In this document: in pieces, positions 38,723 to 47,296 of the stretch
How the letters are laid out: each line of letters begins with the position of its first letter
Numbering within the stretch: the stretch's first letter is position 1
Assembly: GCF_014649035.1 (NCBI RefSeq)
Contig: NZ_BMSG01000023.1
Span: 1-64,000, forward strand
Length of the DNA stretch: 64,000 nucleotides
From: Streptomyces sindenensis
Lineage (GTDB): Bacteria; Actinomycetota; Actinomycetes; Streptomycetales; Streptomycetaceae
Direction of reading: 5' to 3'
Made by a program: the position numbers and the translations under genes
Notes under the pieces: model-generated
Database searches by the model: none
Told to the model about the DNA's origin: nothing
Seen by the model: only the letters and a program-made list of their open reading frames with translations

Positions 38723-39439
38723 ATGCGCGTCGAGATCTGGAGCGACATCGCCTGCCCGTGGTGCTACATCGGCAAGGCCCGCTTCGAGAAGGGCCTCGCG
38801 GAGTTCGCCCACCGCGACGAGGTCGAGGTGGTGCACCGGTCCTTCGAGCTCGACCCCTCCCGGGCCAAGGGCGACACCGCGCTCGTGATCGACATGCTGG
38901 CCGAGAAGTACGGCCGCAGCCGCGAGGAGGCCGCCGCGATGGAGGCCAACGTCGCCGCCAACGCGCAGTCCGAGGGGCTCGGCTACCGCACCGAGGGCCG
39001 TGACCACGGCAACACCTTCGACATCCACCGGCTGCTGCACCTGGCCAAGGCCCGGGGCCGCCAGGACCAGTTGCTGACCCTCGCCTACCGGGCGAACTTC
39101 GCCGAGGAGCGCTCCGTCTTCGACGGCGAGGTGCTGGTCGCCCTCGCCGAGGAGGCCGGACTCGACGCCGACGAGGCCCGCGCGGTGCTCGCCGACCCCG
39201 AGGCGTACGCGGACGACGTCCGGACCGACGAGCGCGAGGCGGCCGAACTGGGCGCCAACGCCGTGCCGTTCTTCGTCTTCGACCGGCGGTACGGCATCTC
39301 CGGCGGCCAGCCCTCCGAGGTCTTCGTCCAGGCGCTGGAGCAGGCCTGGAAGGACCGTCCCGCCACCGCGCTGACCACGGTCGGCGACGACGCGGCGGCC
39401 TGCGGCAGCGACGGGGCCTGCGAGGTTCCGCAGGACTGA
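38723..39439 (+). CDS. DsbA/FrnE-family thiol oxidoreductase
   Basis: A 238-aa cytoplasmic DsbA-like protein. The active site is CPWC at residues 11-14 (SDIACPWCYIGKARFE), with the helical insertion and a cis-Pro loop GANAVPFFVFDRRYGISGGQP. It resembles FrnE of polyketide clusters and stress-induced disulfide isomerases. Role: probably thiol-disulfide or isomerase reactions under oxidative stress. A Cys-bearing tail (AACGSDGACEVPQD) is seen. ATG 38723 follows GAGAGAAGAAG. Confidence 0.92.
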   Translation: MRVEIWSDIACPWCYIGKARFEKGLAEFAHRDEVEVVHRSFELDPSRAKGDTALVIDMLAEKYGRSREEAAAMEANVAANAQSEGLGYRTEGRDHGNTFDIHRLLHLAKARGRQDQLLTLAYRANFAEERSVFDGEVLVALAEEAGLDADEARAVLADPEAYADDVRTDEREAAELGANAVPFFVFDRRYGISGGQPSEVFVQALEQAWKDRPATALTTVGDDAAACGSDGACEVPQD

Positions 39440-39576
39440 GCCGCAGGGCTGGGCCGCAGGGCTGAGCTCGCGCCGGTCCCGCCGGTCGCGCCGGTGGCGA
39501 TTCATAAGCACTTCTTTGGGGTTCCCCTTAACTCTCTGTAATTGACTTTGGGTTGAGGGGGCTCCAGGGTGGACGC

Positions 39577-40635
39577 ATGACGATTCCCGCGCCCATCCAA
39601 GCCGCTGCCGTCGAGTTCGCGCCCGAGGTCACCTACCTCAACACGTCCAGCTGGGGCCTGCTGCCCCGCCGGACGATCGCCGCCGTCAAGGCCCTGGCCG
39701 ACGAGAACGCCGCGGGCCGCAGGGTGGGGGCCGGCGGCTTCGAGGCCGTGGAGGCCGCCCGGGTCGGTTTCGCCCGGCTCGTCGGGGTCCATCCGGACCG
39801 GGTCGCCACCGGCAGCTCCGTCACCGTCCATGTCGGCCTGATCGCCGCCTCGCTGCCGCCCGGCGCCGAAGTCCTCTGCCCCGAGGGCGAGTTCTCCTCC
39901 GTGGTCAGCCCGTTCGCGCTCCGCGGCGATCTGCGCATGCGGTACGCGCCGCTCGCGGACCTCGCCGGGGCCGTCCGCGCGTCGACCGCGCTGGTCGCCT
40001 TCTCCGCCGTGCAGTCGGCCGACGGCCGGGTCGCCGACCTCGCCGCCGTCCGCGCCGCCGCCGCGGCGCACGGGGCCCGCACGCTGCTGGACGCCACCCA
40101 GGCGGCGGGCTGGTTCCCGGTGGACGCCGGGGCGTACGACTACACCGTCACCGGCGGTTTCAAGTTCCTGCTCTGCCCGCGCGGTACGTCGTTCCTGACC
40201 GTCACCGAGGAGGCGCAGGACACCCTGCCCGCCCTCTTCGCGGGCTGGGTCTCCGCGGGTGCCCCCTGGACGAGCAACTACGGCCCGCTGGAGCGCCTCG
40301 CCCCCACCGCCCGCGGCTTCGACGAGCCGCCCGCCTTCCTCTCGTACCACGGGGCCGAGCAGTCCCTCGCCCTGCTCGCCGAGGTCGGCACCGACGCCCT
40401 GTACACGCACGCCACCGGGCTTGCCGCCCGGCTGAGGGAGGGGCTCGCCGCCCTCGGGCACGAGGCCGTCCCCGGGGAGTCGGCGATCGTCGCCGTACCG
40501 GGGCTCGACGGGCGTCAGCCCGAGCTGGTGGAAGCCGGGATCGCCGTTTCCGCCCCGGCCGGGAATCTGCGGATCTCCTGCCACCTCTACAACACCGAGG
40601 CCGATGTGGACCGGCTGCTGGACTTCCTGGCCTGA
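39577..40635 (+). CDS. Class V aminotransferase/desulfurase-like PLP enzyme
   Basis: A 352-aa fold-type I PLP protein of the class V group. PLP-binding features are TLLDATQAAGWFPVD and the lysine in TGGFKFLLCPRGTSFL. It starts TYLNTSSWGLLPRRTIAAVKA, as do many isopenicillin-N-epimerase-like and cysteine-desulfurase-like proteins. No persulfide Cys near the C-terminus is seen (the ...LRISCHLYNTEADVDRLLDFLA end has one Cys), so aminotransfer or epimerase/lyase activity is more likely than sulfur transfer. ATG 39577 gives MTIPAPIQ. Substrate unknown. Confidence 0.82.
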   Translation: MTIPAPIQAAAVEFAPEVTYLNTSSWGLLPRRTIAAVKALADENAAGRRVGAGGFEAVEAARVGFARLVGVHPDRVATGSSVTVHVGLIAASLPPGAEVLCPEGEFSSVVSPFALRGDLRMRYAPLADLAGAVRASTALVAFSAVQSADGRVADLAAVRAAAAAHGARTLLDATQAAGWFPVDAGAYDYTVTGGFKFLLCPRGTSFLTVTEEAQDTLPALFAGWVSAGAPWTSNYGPLERLAPTARGFDEPPAFLSYHGAEQSLALLAEVGTDALYTHATGLAARLREGLAALGHEAVPGESAIVAVPGLDGRQPELVEAGIAVSAPAGNLRISCHLYNTEADVDRLLDFLA

Positions 40636-40677
40636 GCCGTGTCCGTACGGGCTTGGACCGAGCCGTACGGACGCGGC

Positions 40678-41199
40678 TCAGGCGGACGCGGCCCGGCGCC
40701 GGTCGGGGCAGTCCTCGGTCTCCCGGCAGAGGTTCTCCTCGACCTTCGCCAGCAGCCGCAGCAGCTCCGTGCGCTCGGCCGGGTCCAGGCCCGCGAGCGT
40801 GTGCTCCTCCAGGTCCCCCCAGGCGGCCTCCACCGCGGTGTGCAGCGCGCAGCTCTCGTCCGTCGCCTCGACCAGCACGGCCCGCCGGTCGGCCGGGTCG
40901 GGGCGGCGACGCACATGCCCGGTCTGCTCCAGCCGCTGGAGCATCTTCGTGACCGTGGACGGGTCCAGCTCCAGGGCCCTGATCAGCTCGGTCTGCCGGA
41001 CCGCCCCCCGGTCCCACAGGTGCATCATCAGCAACTCCTGCCCCGGGTAGAGGTCCACTCCCCTGAGCGCCTTGCCCGCCGCGATCCGGTGCAGCCGGGC
41101 CACCCGGGAGACGGCGTGGCTGATGGGCCCGCCGAGCGCCGCCCTGGGCAGCGCGTTCGTACAGGCGTCTTCCGCGGGGGTGGCGCGGCCGGTGGTCAT
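40678..41199 (-). CDS. MarR-family transcriptional regulator
   Basis: A 173-aa regulator. The winged helix is LYPGQELLMMHLWDRGAVRQTELIRALELDPSTVTKMLQRLEQTGHVRRRPDPADRRAVLVEAT (about residues 50-113). The wing motif DPADRRA is the MarR mark. Cys residues at the end (NLCRETEDCPDRRRA) might allow oxidant sensing. It is divergent from the Old Yellow Enzyme gene and probably represses it through the repeated TTGGCCGACCA sites. ATG 41199 gives MTTGRATPAED. Confidence 0.92.
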   Translation of the reverse strand: MTTGRATPAEDACTNALPRAALGGPISHAVSRVARLHRIAAGKALRGVDLYPGQELLMMHLWDRGAVRQTELIRALELDPSTVTKMLQRLEQTGHVRRRPDPADRRAVLVEATDESCALHTAVEAAWGDLEEHTLAGLDPAERTELLRLLAKVEENLCRETEDCPDRRRAASA

Positions 41200-41297
41200 G
41201 GCGGGCTCCTGGGTCCTCGGGGCGGCGAGCGGCGGCTTCGGTGATGGCCTCGGTGGCGGCTTCCGATGATGCCCGACGGTTTCGGACAACTTTACCT

Positions 41298-41378
41298 TGG
41301 TCGGCCAATGGATGGGTTACAGTTACTCCCGGCGGCGATTGTTGGCCGACCACATATTTTCTCTTGGCCGACCACATA
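41298..41378. promoter_or_regulatory. Three TTGGCCGACCA sites, probable MarR operators
   Basis: The motif TTGGCCGACCA is present three times: on the minus strand at 41298-41308, and on the plus strand at 41342-41352 and 41364-41374, the latter two extended to TTGGCCGACCACATA. The two direct copies are 22 bases apart, about two helical turns. The region lies between the marR and Old Yellow Enzyme starts. Confidence 0.7.
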
Positions 41379-41396
41379 CTTTTCTGGGAGCCCCTC

Positions 41397-42467
41397 ATGA
41401 CCACCGTTTTCGACCCGATCGACCTGTCCGGCACCCCCCTGGCCAACCGCATCGCGCTGGCCCCGATGACCCGCAGCCGGGCCGGTGAGGGCGGCACCGC
41501 CACCGAGCTGACCGCCACGTACTACGCCCAGCGCGCCTCGGCGGGGCTCGTCATCACCGAAGGCATCCAGCCGTCCGTCGTGGGCCAGGGCTACCCCTCC
41601 ACGCCCGGCCTGCACAGCGCCGAGCAGGTCGCCTCCTGGCGTACGGTCACCGACGCGGTGCACGCGAAGGGGGGCCGGATCTTCGCCCAGATCATGCACG
41701 CGGGCCGCATCGGCCACCCGGTCCTGCTGCCGGACGGGCTCGTCCCCGTCAGCGCCTCCCCGGTCAAGGCCGAGGGACAGGTCTACACCCACGTCGGACC
41801 GAAGGACTTCGTCGAGCCGCACGAGCTGACCGACGCCGAGGTCCGCGCGACCGTCGCCGACTTCGTCACCGCCTCCCGCAACGCCGTGGCGGCCGGGTTC
41901 GACGGCGTCGAGCTGCACGGCGCCAACGGCTACCTCATCCACCAGTTCCTCGCCCCCAACACCAACCGGCGCACCGACGCGTGGGGCGGCTCCGACGAAG
42001 CCCGCACCCGCTTCGCCGTCGAGGTCGTCAAGGCCGTCGCCGCCGAGATCGGCCCGGAGCGCACCGGACTGCGCATCTCGCCCGGCAACCCGTACAACGA
42101 CATCGACGAGCCCGCGCCGGAGGCCACCTACACCGCGCTGGTCCGCGCGATCGAGCCGCTCGGCCTCGCCTATCTGCACATCCTGGAGGCCACCCCGATC
42201 CGCGAGCTGACCCTCGCCCTGCGCAAGGCATTCTCCGGGACCGTCGTCATCAACGTGCACTCCGACGGACCCACCGGGCCGGGCGACCACACGGTGATCG
42301 ACGACGGCATCGCCGACCTGATCTCCTACGGGGCGCTCTTCCTCGCCAACCCGGACCTGCCCGCCCGGCTGAAGGCGGGCGGCCCGTTCAACACCCCCGA
42401 CCCGTCGACCTTCTTCGGCGGCGACGCCAAGGGCTACACCGACTACCCGGCGCTCGACGCCGTCTGA
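41397..42467 (+). CDS. Old Yellow Enzyme (NADH:flavin oxidoreductase/alkene reductase)
   Basis: A 356-aa FMN barrel of the OYE/NemA group. FMN and substrate site marks are NRIALAPMTRSRAG, FAQIMHAGRIGHP, GFDGVELHGANGYLIHQFLAPNTNRRTDAWGG (the conserved His-x2-Asn pair is in ELHGAN) and the C-terminal GALFLANPDLPARLK. Such enzymes reduce electrophilic alkenes, quinones or nitro-esters and are often de-repressed by such compounds through a MarR/TetR repressor, here divergent. ATG 41397 gives MTTVFDPID. The 3' end overlaps the convergent VOC gene by 25 bases. Confidence 0.93.
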   Translation: MTTVFDPIDLSGTPLANRIALAPMTRSRAGEGGTATELTATYYAQRASAGLVITEGIQPSVVGQGYPSTPGLHSAEQVASWRTVTDAVHAKGGRIFAQIMHAGRIGHPVLLPDGLVPVSASPVKAEGQVYTHVGPKDFVEPHELTDAEVRATVADFVTASRNAVAAGFDGVELHGANGYLIHQFLAPNTNRRTDAWGGSDEARTRFAVEVVKAVAAEIGPERTGLRISPGNPYNDIDEPAPEATYTALVRAIEPLGLAYLHILEATPIRELTLALRKAFSGTVVINVHSDGPTGPGDHTVIDDGIADLISYGALFLANPDLPARLKAGGPFNTPDPSTFFGGDAKGYTDYPALDAV

Positions 42468-43477
42468 TCCTCCAGGGGCCGCCCGTCCCACCGCCACGCG
42501 GTGCGGCGCGGGTGGCCCGGCAGTTCGGCGCGGCCGGTGGCCCACAGCAGGACGGCCCACCGGTCGCCACCCGCCGGCGCGTCCGGGAAGAGCCGCGCCA
42601 GCGCCCGGTCGCAGAGTGCGGCGGGCGGCTCCCACGACAGCCCGAGGCCCGCCGCCAGGTCATGGGTGTGCACCAGGGTCTCCACCACCCCCATCGCGGC
42701 GAAGCCCTCCGGGTCGGAGATCCCGTACCCGTGGTACGAGCGCACTCCGGGCGGCGTCGTGCGCACCATCGAGGCCAGCAGCGCCCCGCTCGCCTCCAGC
42801 GTGGCGAGCAGCCCGGCCGGCCCGGCCGCCCGGGCGGCGAAGACCGCGTTGTGCGGGCCGCCCTCACGGTCCGGCGTCCACCGGTAGGGCACATCGTGGT
42901 CCAGCGGGGGCGTCCGGGGCCCCAACTGCACCGCGTACGCGAACAGATCGTCGCTCAGGTGCTCCGCCGTCTCCCAGCAGGTCCACTCCAGCGAGCCCGC
43001 CCGGGCCTCCCAGCGGTCCGCCGGGGCCGGTGCCAGCGTGTCCACCGCGAGCCGCACGGCGGCCGTCACGTCGTCGGCGGTCACCGGCAGCCGGGTCCCG
43101 GTCAGCGCCGCCCGCTCGGCCGCGCCGCACTCCACGCAGAACTCGTTGCCCTCGGGGTCGGCGAGCGTCGCCCAGCCCCGCCCGTTGGGTTTGCGGTGGT
43201 CGCCGACGAGGGTCGCCCCGAGCGCGAGCAGCCGCTCGACCTCCTCGTCGCGGGAGCGGTCGTGCGGCTGGATGTCGAGATGGACGCGGTTCTTGGTCTG
43301 CTTCTTCTCGGCCACCCGCACGAACAGGAGCGCCGCGCCGGGGGCCTCCACCAGCGCCTCCGGGTCGCCGGGCTGGTCCTCGTCGGACAGCGGCGCACCG
43401 AGCACCCGGGCCCAGAAGCTGCCCAGCGCGTAGGCGTCGGCGCAGTCGATCGTGATGTGGCGTACATGGGAAGTCAT
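42443..43477 (-). CDS. VOC domain fused to a maleylpyruvate-isomerase-type (DinB-like) domain
   Basis: A 344-aa protein with a VOC domain at residues 1-125 (RHITIDCADAYALGSFWARVLGAPL and LALGATLVGDHRKPNGRGWATLADPEGNEF) and a four-helix DinB-like domain from 130 on (TADDVTAAVRLAVDTLAPAPADRWEARAGSLEWTCWETAEHLSDDLFAYA, then MGVVETLVHTHDLAAGLGLSW). The helix with TCWETAEHLSDDL and the His pair THD in the second half are metal or mycothiol-site candidates. ATG 43477 with GAGGG is chosen over GTG 43486. Its stop is inside the end of the Old Yellow Enzyme gene on the other strand. Confidence 0.82.
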   Translation of the reverse strand: MTSHVRHITIDCADAYALGSFWARVLGAPLSDEDQPGDPEALVEAPGAALLFVRVAEKKQTKNRVHLDIQPHDRSRDEEVERLLALGATLVGDHRKPNGRGWATLADPEGNEFCVECGAAERAALTGTRLPVTADDVTAAVRLAVDTLAPAPADRWEARAGSLEWTCWETAEHLSDDLFAYAVQLGPRTPPLDHDVPYRWTPDREGGPHNAVFAARAAGPAGLLATLEASGALLASMVRTTPPGVRSYHGYGISDPEGFAAMGVVETLVHTHDLAAGLGLSWEPPAALCDRALARLFPDAPAGGDRWAVLLWATGRAELPGHPRRTAWRWDGRPLEDQTASSAG

Positions 43478-43563
43478 GGCGGACACCCTCTCCGCCGACC
43501 CGGGCCCCGGTCCAGCGAGTTACGCGGCGAGCCGCCCGTGCCCCGGACCCGTACGGCACGCGC

Positions 43564-43597
43564 GAAGGGCCGGGACGGCGTACCGTCCCGGCCCTTC
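43564..43597 (-). terminator. Terminator of the ect operon
   Basis: A perfect 15-bp stem (43564-43578 with 43583-43597) with a CGTA loop, 17 bases past the ectD stop. Confidence 0.9.
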
Positions 43598-43613
43598 CCA
43601 GCCTCGCGTCGTG

Positions 43614-44507
43614 CTACCTCACCGGGGTGAAGTCCCGCGCCCCGATGAACTCCGGGCGGCGGATCGGAGCCGCGAAGGGCTCCTGCGCCGCGTTCTCCAC
43701 GCTGTTGAAGACGATGAAGACGTTGCTGCGCGCGTACGGGGTGATGTTGTCGCCCGAACCGTGCATGGCGTTGCAGTCGAACCAGGTCGCCGAACCGGCC
43801 TTGCCCGTGAAGAGCTTGATGCCGTGGCGGTCCGCCATCTTCGTCAGCGCCTCGTCGGACGGGGTGCCGGCGTCCTGCATCTGGAGCGACTTCTTGTAGT
43901 TGTCCTTCGGCGTCTCGCCCGCACAGCCGAGGAACGACTTGTGCGAACCGGGCATGATCATCAGCCCGCCGTTGGTGTCGTAGTTCTCCGTCAGCGCGAT
44001 CGACACGGACACCGTCCGCATGTTCGGCAGACCGTCCTCCGCGTGCCACGTCTCGAAGTCCGAGTGCCAGTAGAAGCCCGAGGCCCCGAAGCCCGGCTTC
44101 ACATTGATCCGGGACTGGTGGACGTACACGTCCGAGCCGAGGATCTGGCGGGCCCGGCCCACCACCCGCTCGTCGCGGACCAGCCCGGCGAAGACCTCGC
44201 TGATCTTGTGGACCTCGAAGACGGACCGCACGTTCTGCGACTGCTTCTCCACGATGGAGCGCTCGTCGGCACGGATCAGCGGGTCGGCGACCAGCCGGTC
44301 CAGCTCCGCCCGGTAGACGGCGACCTCGTCCGGCGTGATCAGCTGCTCGATGCTGAGGAAGCCGTCGTGCTCGTAGCTCTGGAGGTCCTTGGCGGCGATC
44401 GGACCCGGTGCGCCCGGCGCGGACCAGATGACCGGGTCCTGGCGGGGAGTGGTCATCTCGGCGGCGCCGCGCGAGGGGTACAGATCGGCGCGTACTTCGG
44501 TGGTCAT
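43614..44507 (-). CDS. ectD: Ectoine 5-hydroxylase
   Basis: A 297-aa Fe(II)/2-oxoglutarate dioxygenase that makes 5-hydroxyectoine. The EctD signature region contains the iron ligands in FYWHSDFETWHAEDGLPNMR (HxD) and a distal His in FDCNAMHGSGDN, with the 2-oxoglutarate Arg in PYARSNVFIVFNS. N-terminus MTTEVRADLYPSR is usual. It is the last gene of the cluster; its start is 3 bases past the ectC stop. Confidence 0.97.
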   Translation of the reverse strand: MTTEVRADLYPSRGAAEMTTPRQDPVIWSAPGAPGPIAAKDLQSYEHDGFLSIEQLITPDEVAVYRAELDRLVADPLIRADERSIVEKQSQNVRSVFEVHKISEVFAGLVRDERVVGRARQILGSDVYVHQSRINVKPGFGASGFYWHSDFETWHAEDGLPNMRTVSVSIALTENYDTNGGLMIMPGSHKSFLGCAGETPKDNYKKSLQMQDAGTPSDEALTKMADRHGIKLFTGKAGSATWFDCNAMHGSGDNITPYARSNVFIVFNSVENAAQEPFAAPIRRPEFIGARDFTPVR

Positions 44508-44510
44508 GGT

Positions 44511-44909
44511 TCAGCCCTCCTCGGTCAGCAGTGGGTAGACACCGTTCTCGTCATGGTCCTCCCGTCCGGTGACGGGGGGATTGAAGACGCACACGCAGCG
44601 GAAGTCGGTCTTGGGCCGCATGGTGTGCCGCTCATGTCCGTCCAGCAGATACATCGTGCCGGGCGTGATCCAGTGCTTCTCGCCGGTCTCGTCGTTGGTG
44701 AGCTCGGCCTCGCCCTCGGTGCACAGCACCGCCTCGATGTGGTTCGCGTACCACATGGAGGTCTCCGTGCCCGCGTACAGCACGGTCTCGTGGAGCGAGA
44801 AGCCCACCTTCTCCTTGGCGAGCACGATGCGCTTGCTCTCCCAGGTGCCGGACGCGGCCTTCACATGCCGGTCGGTGTTCTCGATGTCACTGAACGATCG
44901 GACGATCAC
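44511..44909 (-). CDS. ectC: Ectoine synthase
   Basis: A 132-aa cupin that cyclises N-gamma-acetyl-2,4-diaminobutyrate to ectoine. The core is WESKRIVLAKEKVGFSLHETVLYAGTETSMWYANHIEAVLCTEGEAEL with the metal-site Glu/Tyr/His residues (NHIEAVLC and DGHERHTMRP). GTG 44909 gives VIVRSFSDIENT; a hairpin at 44941-44966 lies between ectB and this gene. A Shine-Dalgarno-like AAAGG is 11 bases upstream. Confidence 0.97.
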   Translation of the reverse strand: MIVRSFSDIENTDRHVKAASGTWESKRIVLAKEKVGFSLHETVLYAGTETSMWYANHIEAVLCTEGEAELTNDETGEKHWITPGTMYLLDGHERHTMRPKTDFRCVCVFNPPVTGREDHDENGVYPLLTEEG

Positions 44910-44940
44910 GGTGAGCGGTTGCCTTTCTCTTCTCTGCACG

Positions 44941-44966
44941 GGGCCCGGGCCGCGAGGCCCGGGCCC
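44941..44966 (-). terminator. Intra-operon hairpin between ectB and ectC
   Basis: GGGCCCGGGCC (44941-44951), loop GCGA, GGCCCGGGCCC (44956-44966): a perfect 11-bp, all-GC stem with no T-run on the minus strand. It may be an attenuator, an RNA-processing or stabilising site, or a weak terminator tuning ectC and ectD relative to ectA and ectB. Confidence 0.6.
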
Positions 44967-44998
44967 TCTTCTTCTCCGCCTGCCCCGGGAGTGCCGGG

Positions 44999-46261
44999 TC
45001 AGGCCGTCTCGCGGACGGAGCGGGCCAGCGTGCGCAGGCCCTCGTCCAGTTCCTCGGGGGTGATGGTCAGCGGCGGCAGCAGCTTGACCACCTCGCTCTG
45101 CGGGCCGGAGGTCTCCAGCAGGAGCCCCAGCTCGAAGGCGCGGGCACAGACCGCGGAGGCGCGGGCCGGGTCCTCGAACTCCATGCCCCACACCAGGCCC
45201 CGGCCGCGGAAGCTCGCGGTCGACTCCTCGGCGCAGATGGCCAGCAGCGTCTGCTCGACCTGCTCGCCGCGGGCCAGGGTCTGCTTCTCCGTCTGGCCGT
45301 CCGCCCAGTACGCCTGCAGCGCGGCGGCGGCCGTGACGAAGGCCGGGTTGTTGCCGCGGAAGGTGCCGTTGTGCTCGCCCGGCTCCCAGATGTCCAGCTC
45401 CGGCTTGAACAGGCAGAGCGCCATCGGCAGACCGTAGCCGCTGATGGACTTCGACAGCGTGACGATGTCCGGGACGATGCCGGCCTCCTCGAAGGAGAAG
45501 AAGCCACCGGTCCGGCCGCAGCCCATCTGGATGTCGTCGACGATCAGCAGCATGTCCTGGCGTTCGCACAGCTCCTTGAGCGCGCGCAGCCACTCGGGGC
45601 GGGCGACGTTGATGCCGCCCTCGCCCTGGACCGTCTCCACGATCACGGCGGCGGGCTTGTTCAGCCCGGAGCCCTGGTCCTCCAGCAGCCGTTCGAACCA
45701 CAGGAAGTCGGGGACCGTACCGTCGAAGTAGTTGTCGAACGGCATCGGGGTGCCGTGCACCAGCGGGATCCCGGCCCCGGCGCGCTTGAAGGCGTTGCCG
45801 GTGACGGCGAGCGAGCCCAGCGACATGCCGTGGAAGGCGTTGGTGAACGAGACGACGGACTCGCGGCCCTTGACCTTACGGGCCAGCTTCAGCGCCGACT
45901 CGACGGCGTTGGTGCCGGTCGGGCCGGGGAACATCACCTTGTACGGCAGGTCGCGCGGGCGCAGGATCACGTTCTGGAACGTCTCCAGGAACGCGCGCTT
46001 GGCGGTGGTCGCCATGTCCAGGCCGTGGGTGATGCCGTCGCGCTCGATGTAGTCGATCAGCGCTCGTTTCAGCACCGGGTTGTTGTGGCCGTAGTTGAGC
46101 GAGCCGGCCCCGGCGAAGAAGTCCAGGTAGGAGTGGCCGTCCTCGTCGGTCAGCCGGGCGCCCTGCGCACGGTCGAAGACGGCGGGCCAGCCGCGGCAGT
46201 AGCTCCGGACCTCGGACTCCAGGGTCTCGAAGACACTCAGTGCGGGCGGGGTGATGGTCAC
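44999..46261 (-). CDS. ectB: L-2,4-diaminobutyrate transaminase
   Basis: A 420-aa class III aminotransferase that turns aspartate semialdehyde plus glutamate into diaminobutyrate, the first ectoine step. PLP marks are FPGPTGTNAVESALKLARKV, IVDDIQMGCGRTGGFFSFEEAGIVPDIVTLSKSISGYGLPMALC (Lys in TLSKS binds PLP) and EHNGTFRGNNPAF. GTG 46261 gives MTITPPALSVFETL. It lies 195 bases downstream of ectA; the hairpin above separates it from ectC. Confidence 0.97.
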   Translation of the reverse strand: MTITPPALSVFETLESEVRSYCRGWPAVFDRAQGARLTDEDGHSYLDFFAGAGSLNYGHNNPVLKRALIDYIERDGITHGLDMATTAKRAFLETFQNVILRPRDLPYKVMFPGPTGTNAVESALKLARKVKGRESVVSFTNAFHGMSLGSLAVTGNAFKRAGAGIPLVHGTPMPFDNYFDGTVPDFLWFERLLEDQGSGLNKPAAVIVETVQGEGGINVARPEWLRALKELCERQDMLLIVDDIQMGCGRTGGFFSFEEAGIVPDIVTLSKSISGYGLPMALCLFKPELDIWEPGEHNGTFRGNNPAFVTAAAALQAYWADGQTEKQTLARGEQVEQTLLAICAEESTASFRGRGLVWGMEFEDPARASAVCARAFELGLLLETSGPQSEVVKLLPPLTITPEELDEGLRTLARSVRETA

Positions 46262-46456
46262 AGCGGATCTCCTGCGTGAGGGGGTGTGACGGGCGGTGGT
46301 CTCGTGCTCCCCGCCGCACGGATGCGGCCGGGATCGCGCCGGGCGGTCGGCCGGCGCGAAAAGTCGTGGGGGCCGGGCACACGGATCGGGTGCCGGGCTG
46401 CGAGGGGCGGGCGGCGGGCGTACGGATCGGTACGCCGAGGGCGCACCCGGGCGGGC

Positions 46457-46987
46457 TCAGGTGGCGAACGGGCCGATCCGGTAGAGCACCTCGGGCAGGT
46501 GGGTCCCCTCGGGGAACAGGTCGCCGTCGAAGAGGACCTCCTGCTCCAGTGCCACGTCGTGCCGCTGGGCGTAGGACGTGAACAGCCGGTCGGAGGCGGT
46601 GTTGTCCGGGGTGATCGTCGTCTCCACGGACGACAGGCCCTGGTCGGCGGCGACCCGGGCGGTCAGCGCGTCCAGCAGCGTCGCGGCCAGCCCCTTGCCG
46701 CGGTGGGCCGCGTCGACGGCCACCTGCCAGACGACGAGGGTCTGGGGGCGGTCGGGCCGGATGTAGCCCGTCACGAAGGCGATGGGCTCGCCGCTCTCGC
46801 CACGGGCGACGACGGACGTCGCGGCGAAGTCACGGCACCACAGCAGGTAGCTGTACGAGGAGTTCAGGTCCAGGACCTGGGAGTCGCGGGCAATGCGCCA
46901 GATCGCGGCTCCGTCCTCCACTCGCGGCGCATCGATACTGAGGAATTCGCTTCGGGCACGGGCAAGATCTGCTGGTGCGGCGGTCAT
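46457..46987 (-). CDS. ectA: L-2,4-diaminobutyrate acetyltransferase
   Basis: A 176-aa GNAT enzyme that acetylates diaminobutyrate. Typical stretches are DSQVLDLNSSYSYLLWCRDFAATSVVA, the acetyl-CoA motif VAVDAAHRGKGLAATLLDALTAR and ETTITPDNTASDRLF. ATG 46987 gives MTAAPADLARARSEF; another in-frame ATG 36 bases upstream (MQFRNLLGKFNF) is also possible. First gene of the ect operon, which should be induced by osmotic or heat stress. Confidence 0.95.
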   Translation of the reverse strand: MTAAPADLARARSEFLSIDAPRVEDGAAIWRIARDSQVLDLNSSYSYLLWCRDFAATSVVARGESGEPIAFVTGYIRPDRPQTLVVWQVAVDAAHRGKGLAATLLDALTARVAADQGLSSVETTITPDNTASDRLFTSYAQRHDVALEQEVLFDGDLFPEGTHLPEVLYRIGPFAT

Positions 46988-47296
46988 GAAATTGAATTTA
47001 CCCAGCAAATTTCGAAATTGCATCGCGGCGAGGGGTTGGGTGAAGACGCCCGATGTGTTATCAGGCGTGCGCGAGCTGCCTCGTGATTCGAGGGGAGTTT
47101 CAGCCCCTTTGTCCTGAATTTAACGGGCATAACGCCCACTCTGTGGAGTCGGTCACAAGGTCGTAACTCTCGTGGAACGTGTCCGAATCTTGAAGTCGGA
47201 TCCGCGCGAAAAACTTCCGTGTTTAGAAGACGGAGAAGCGGGCAAAAGAATGCGGGGAGCTGCTTTGAATAAAGTAGCTCCCCGCATTGTGGGTGT
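46988..47296. promoter_or_regulatory. Upstream region of ectA, AT-richer, no gene seen
   Basis: 309 bases of relatively low GC with no gene. The ectA promoter should be here on the minus strand, but no clear -10/-35 pair stands out. The end nearest 47296 holds the terminator of the next gene. Confidence 0.4.
47249..47288 (-). terminator. Terminator of the class V aminotransferase gene
   Basis: An 18-bp stem (47249-47266 with 47271-47288) with a 4-base loop GAAT and a single G-T pair, directly beyond the stop at 47297. Confidence 0.9.

Noticed and set aside
39577..40635. Second cysteine desulfurase tied to the suf system
   Set aside because: No persulfide-type active-site Cys with HH motif is seen, and it is far from suf; class V aminotransferase is the safer name.
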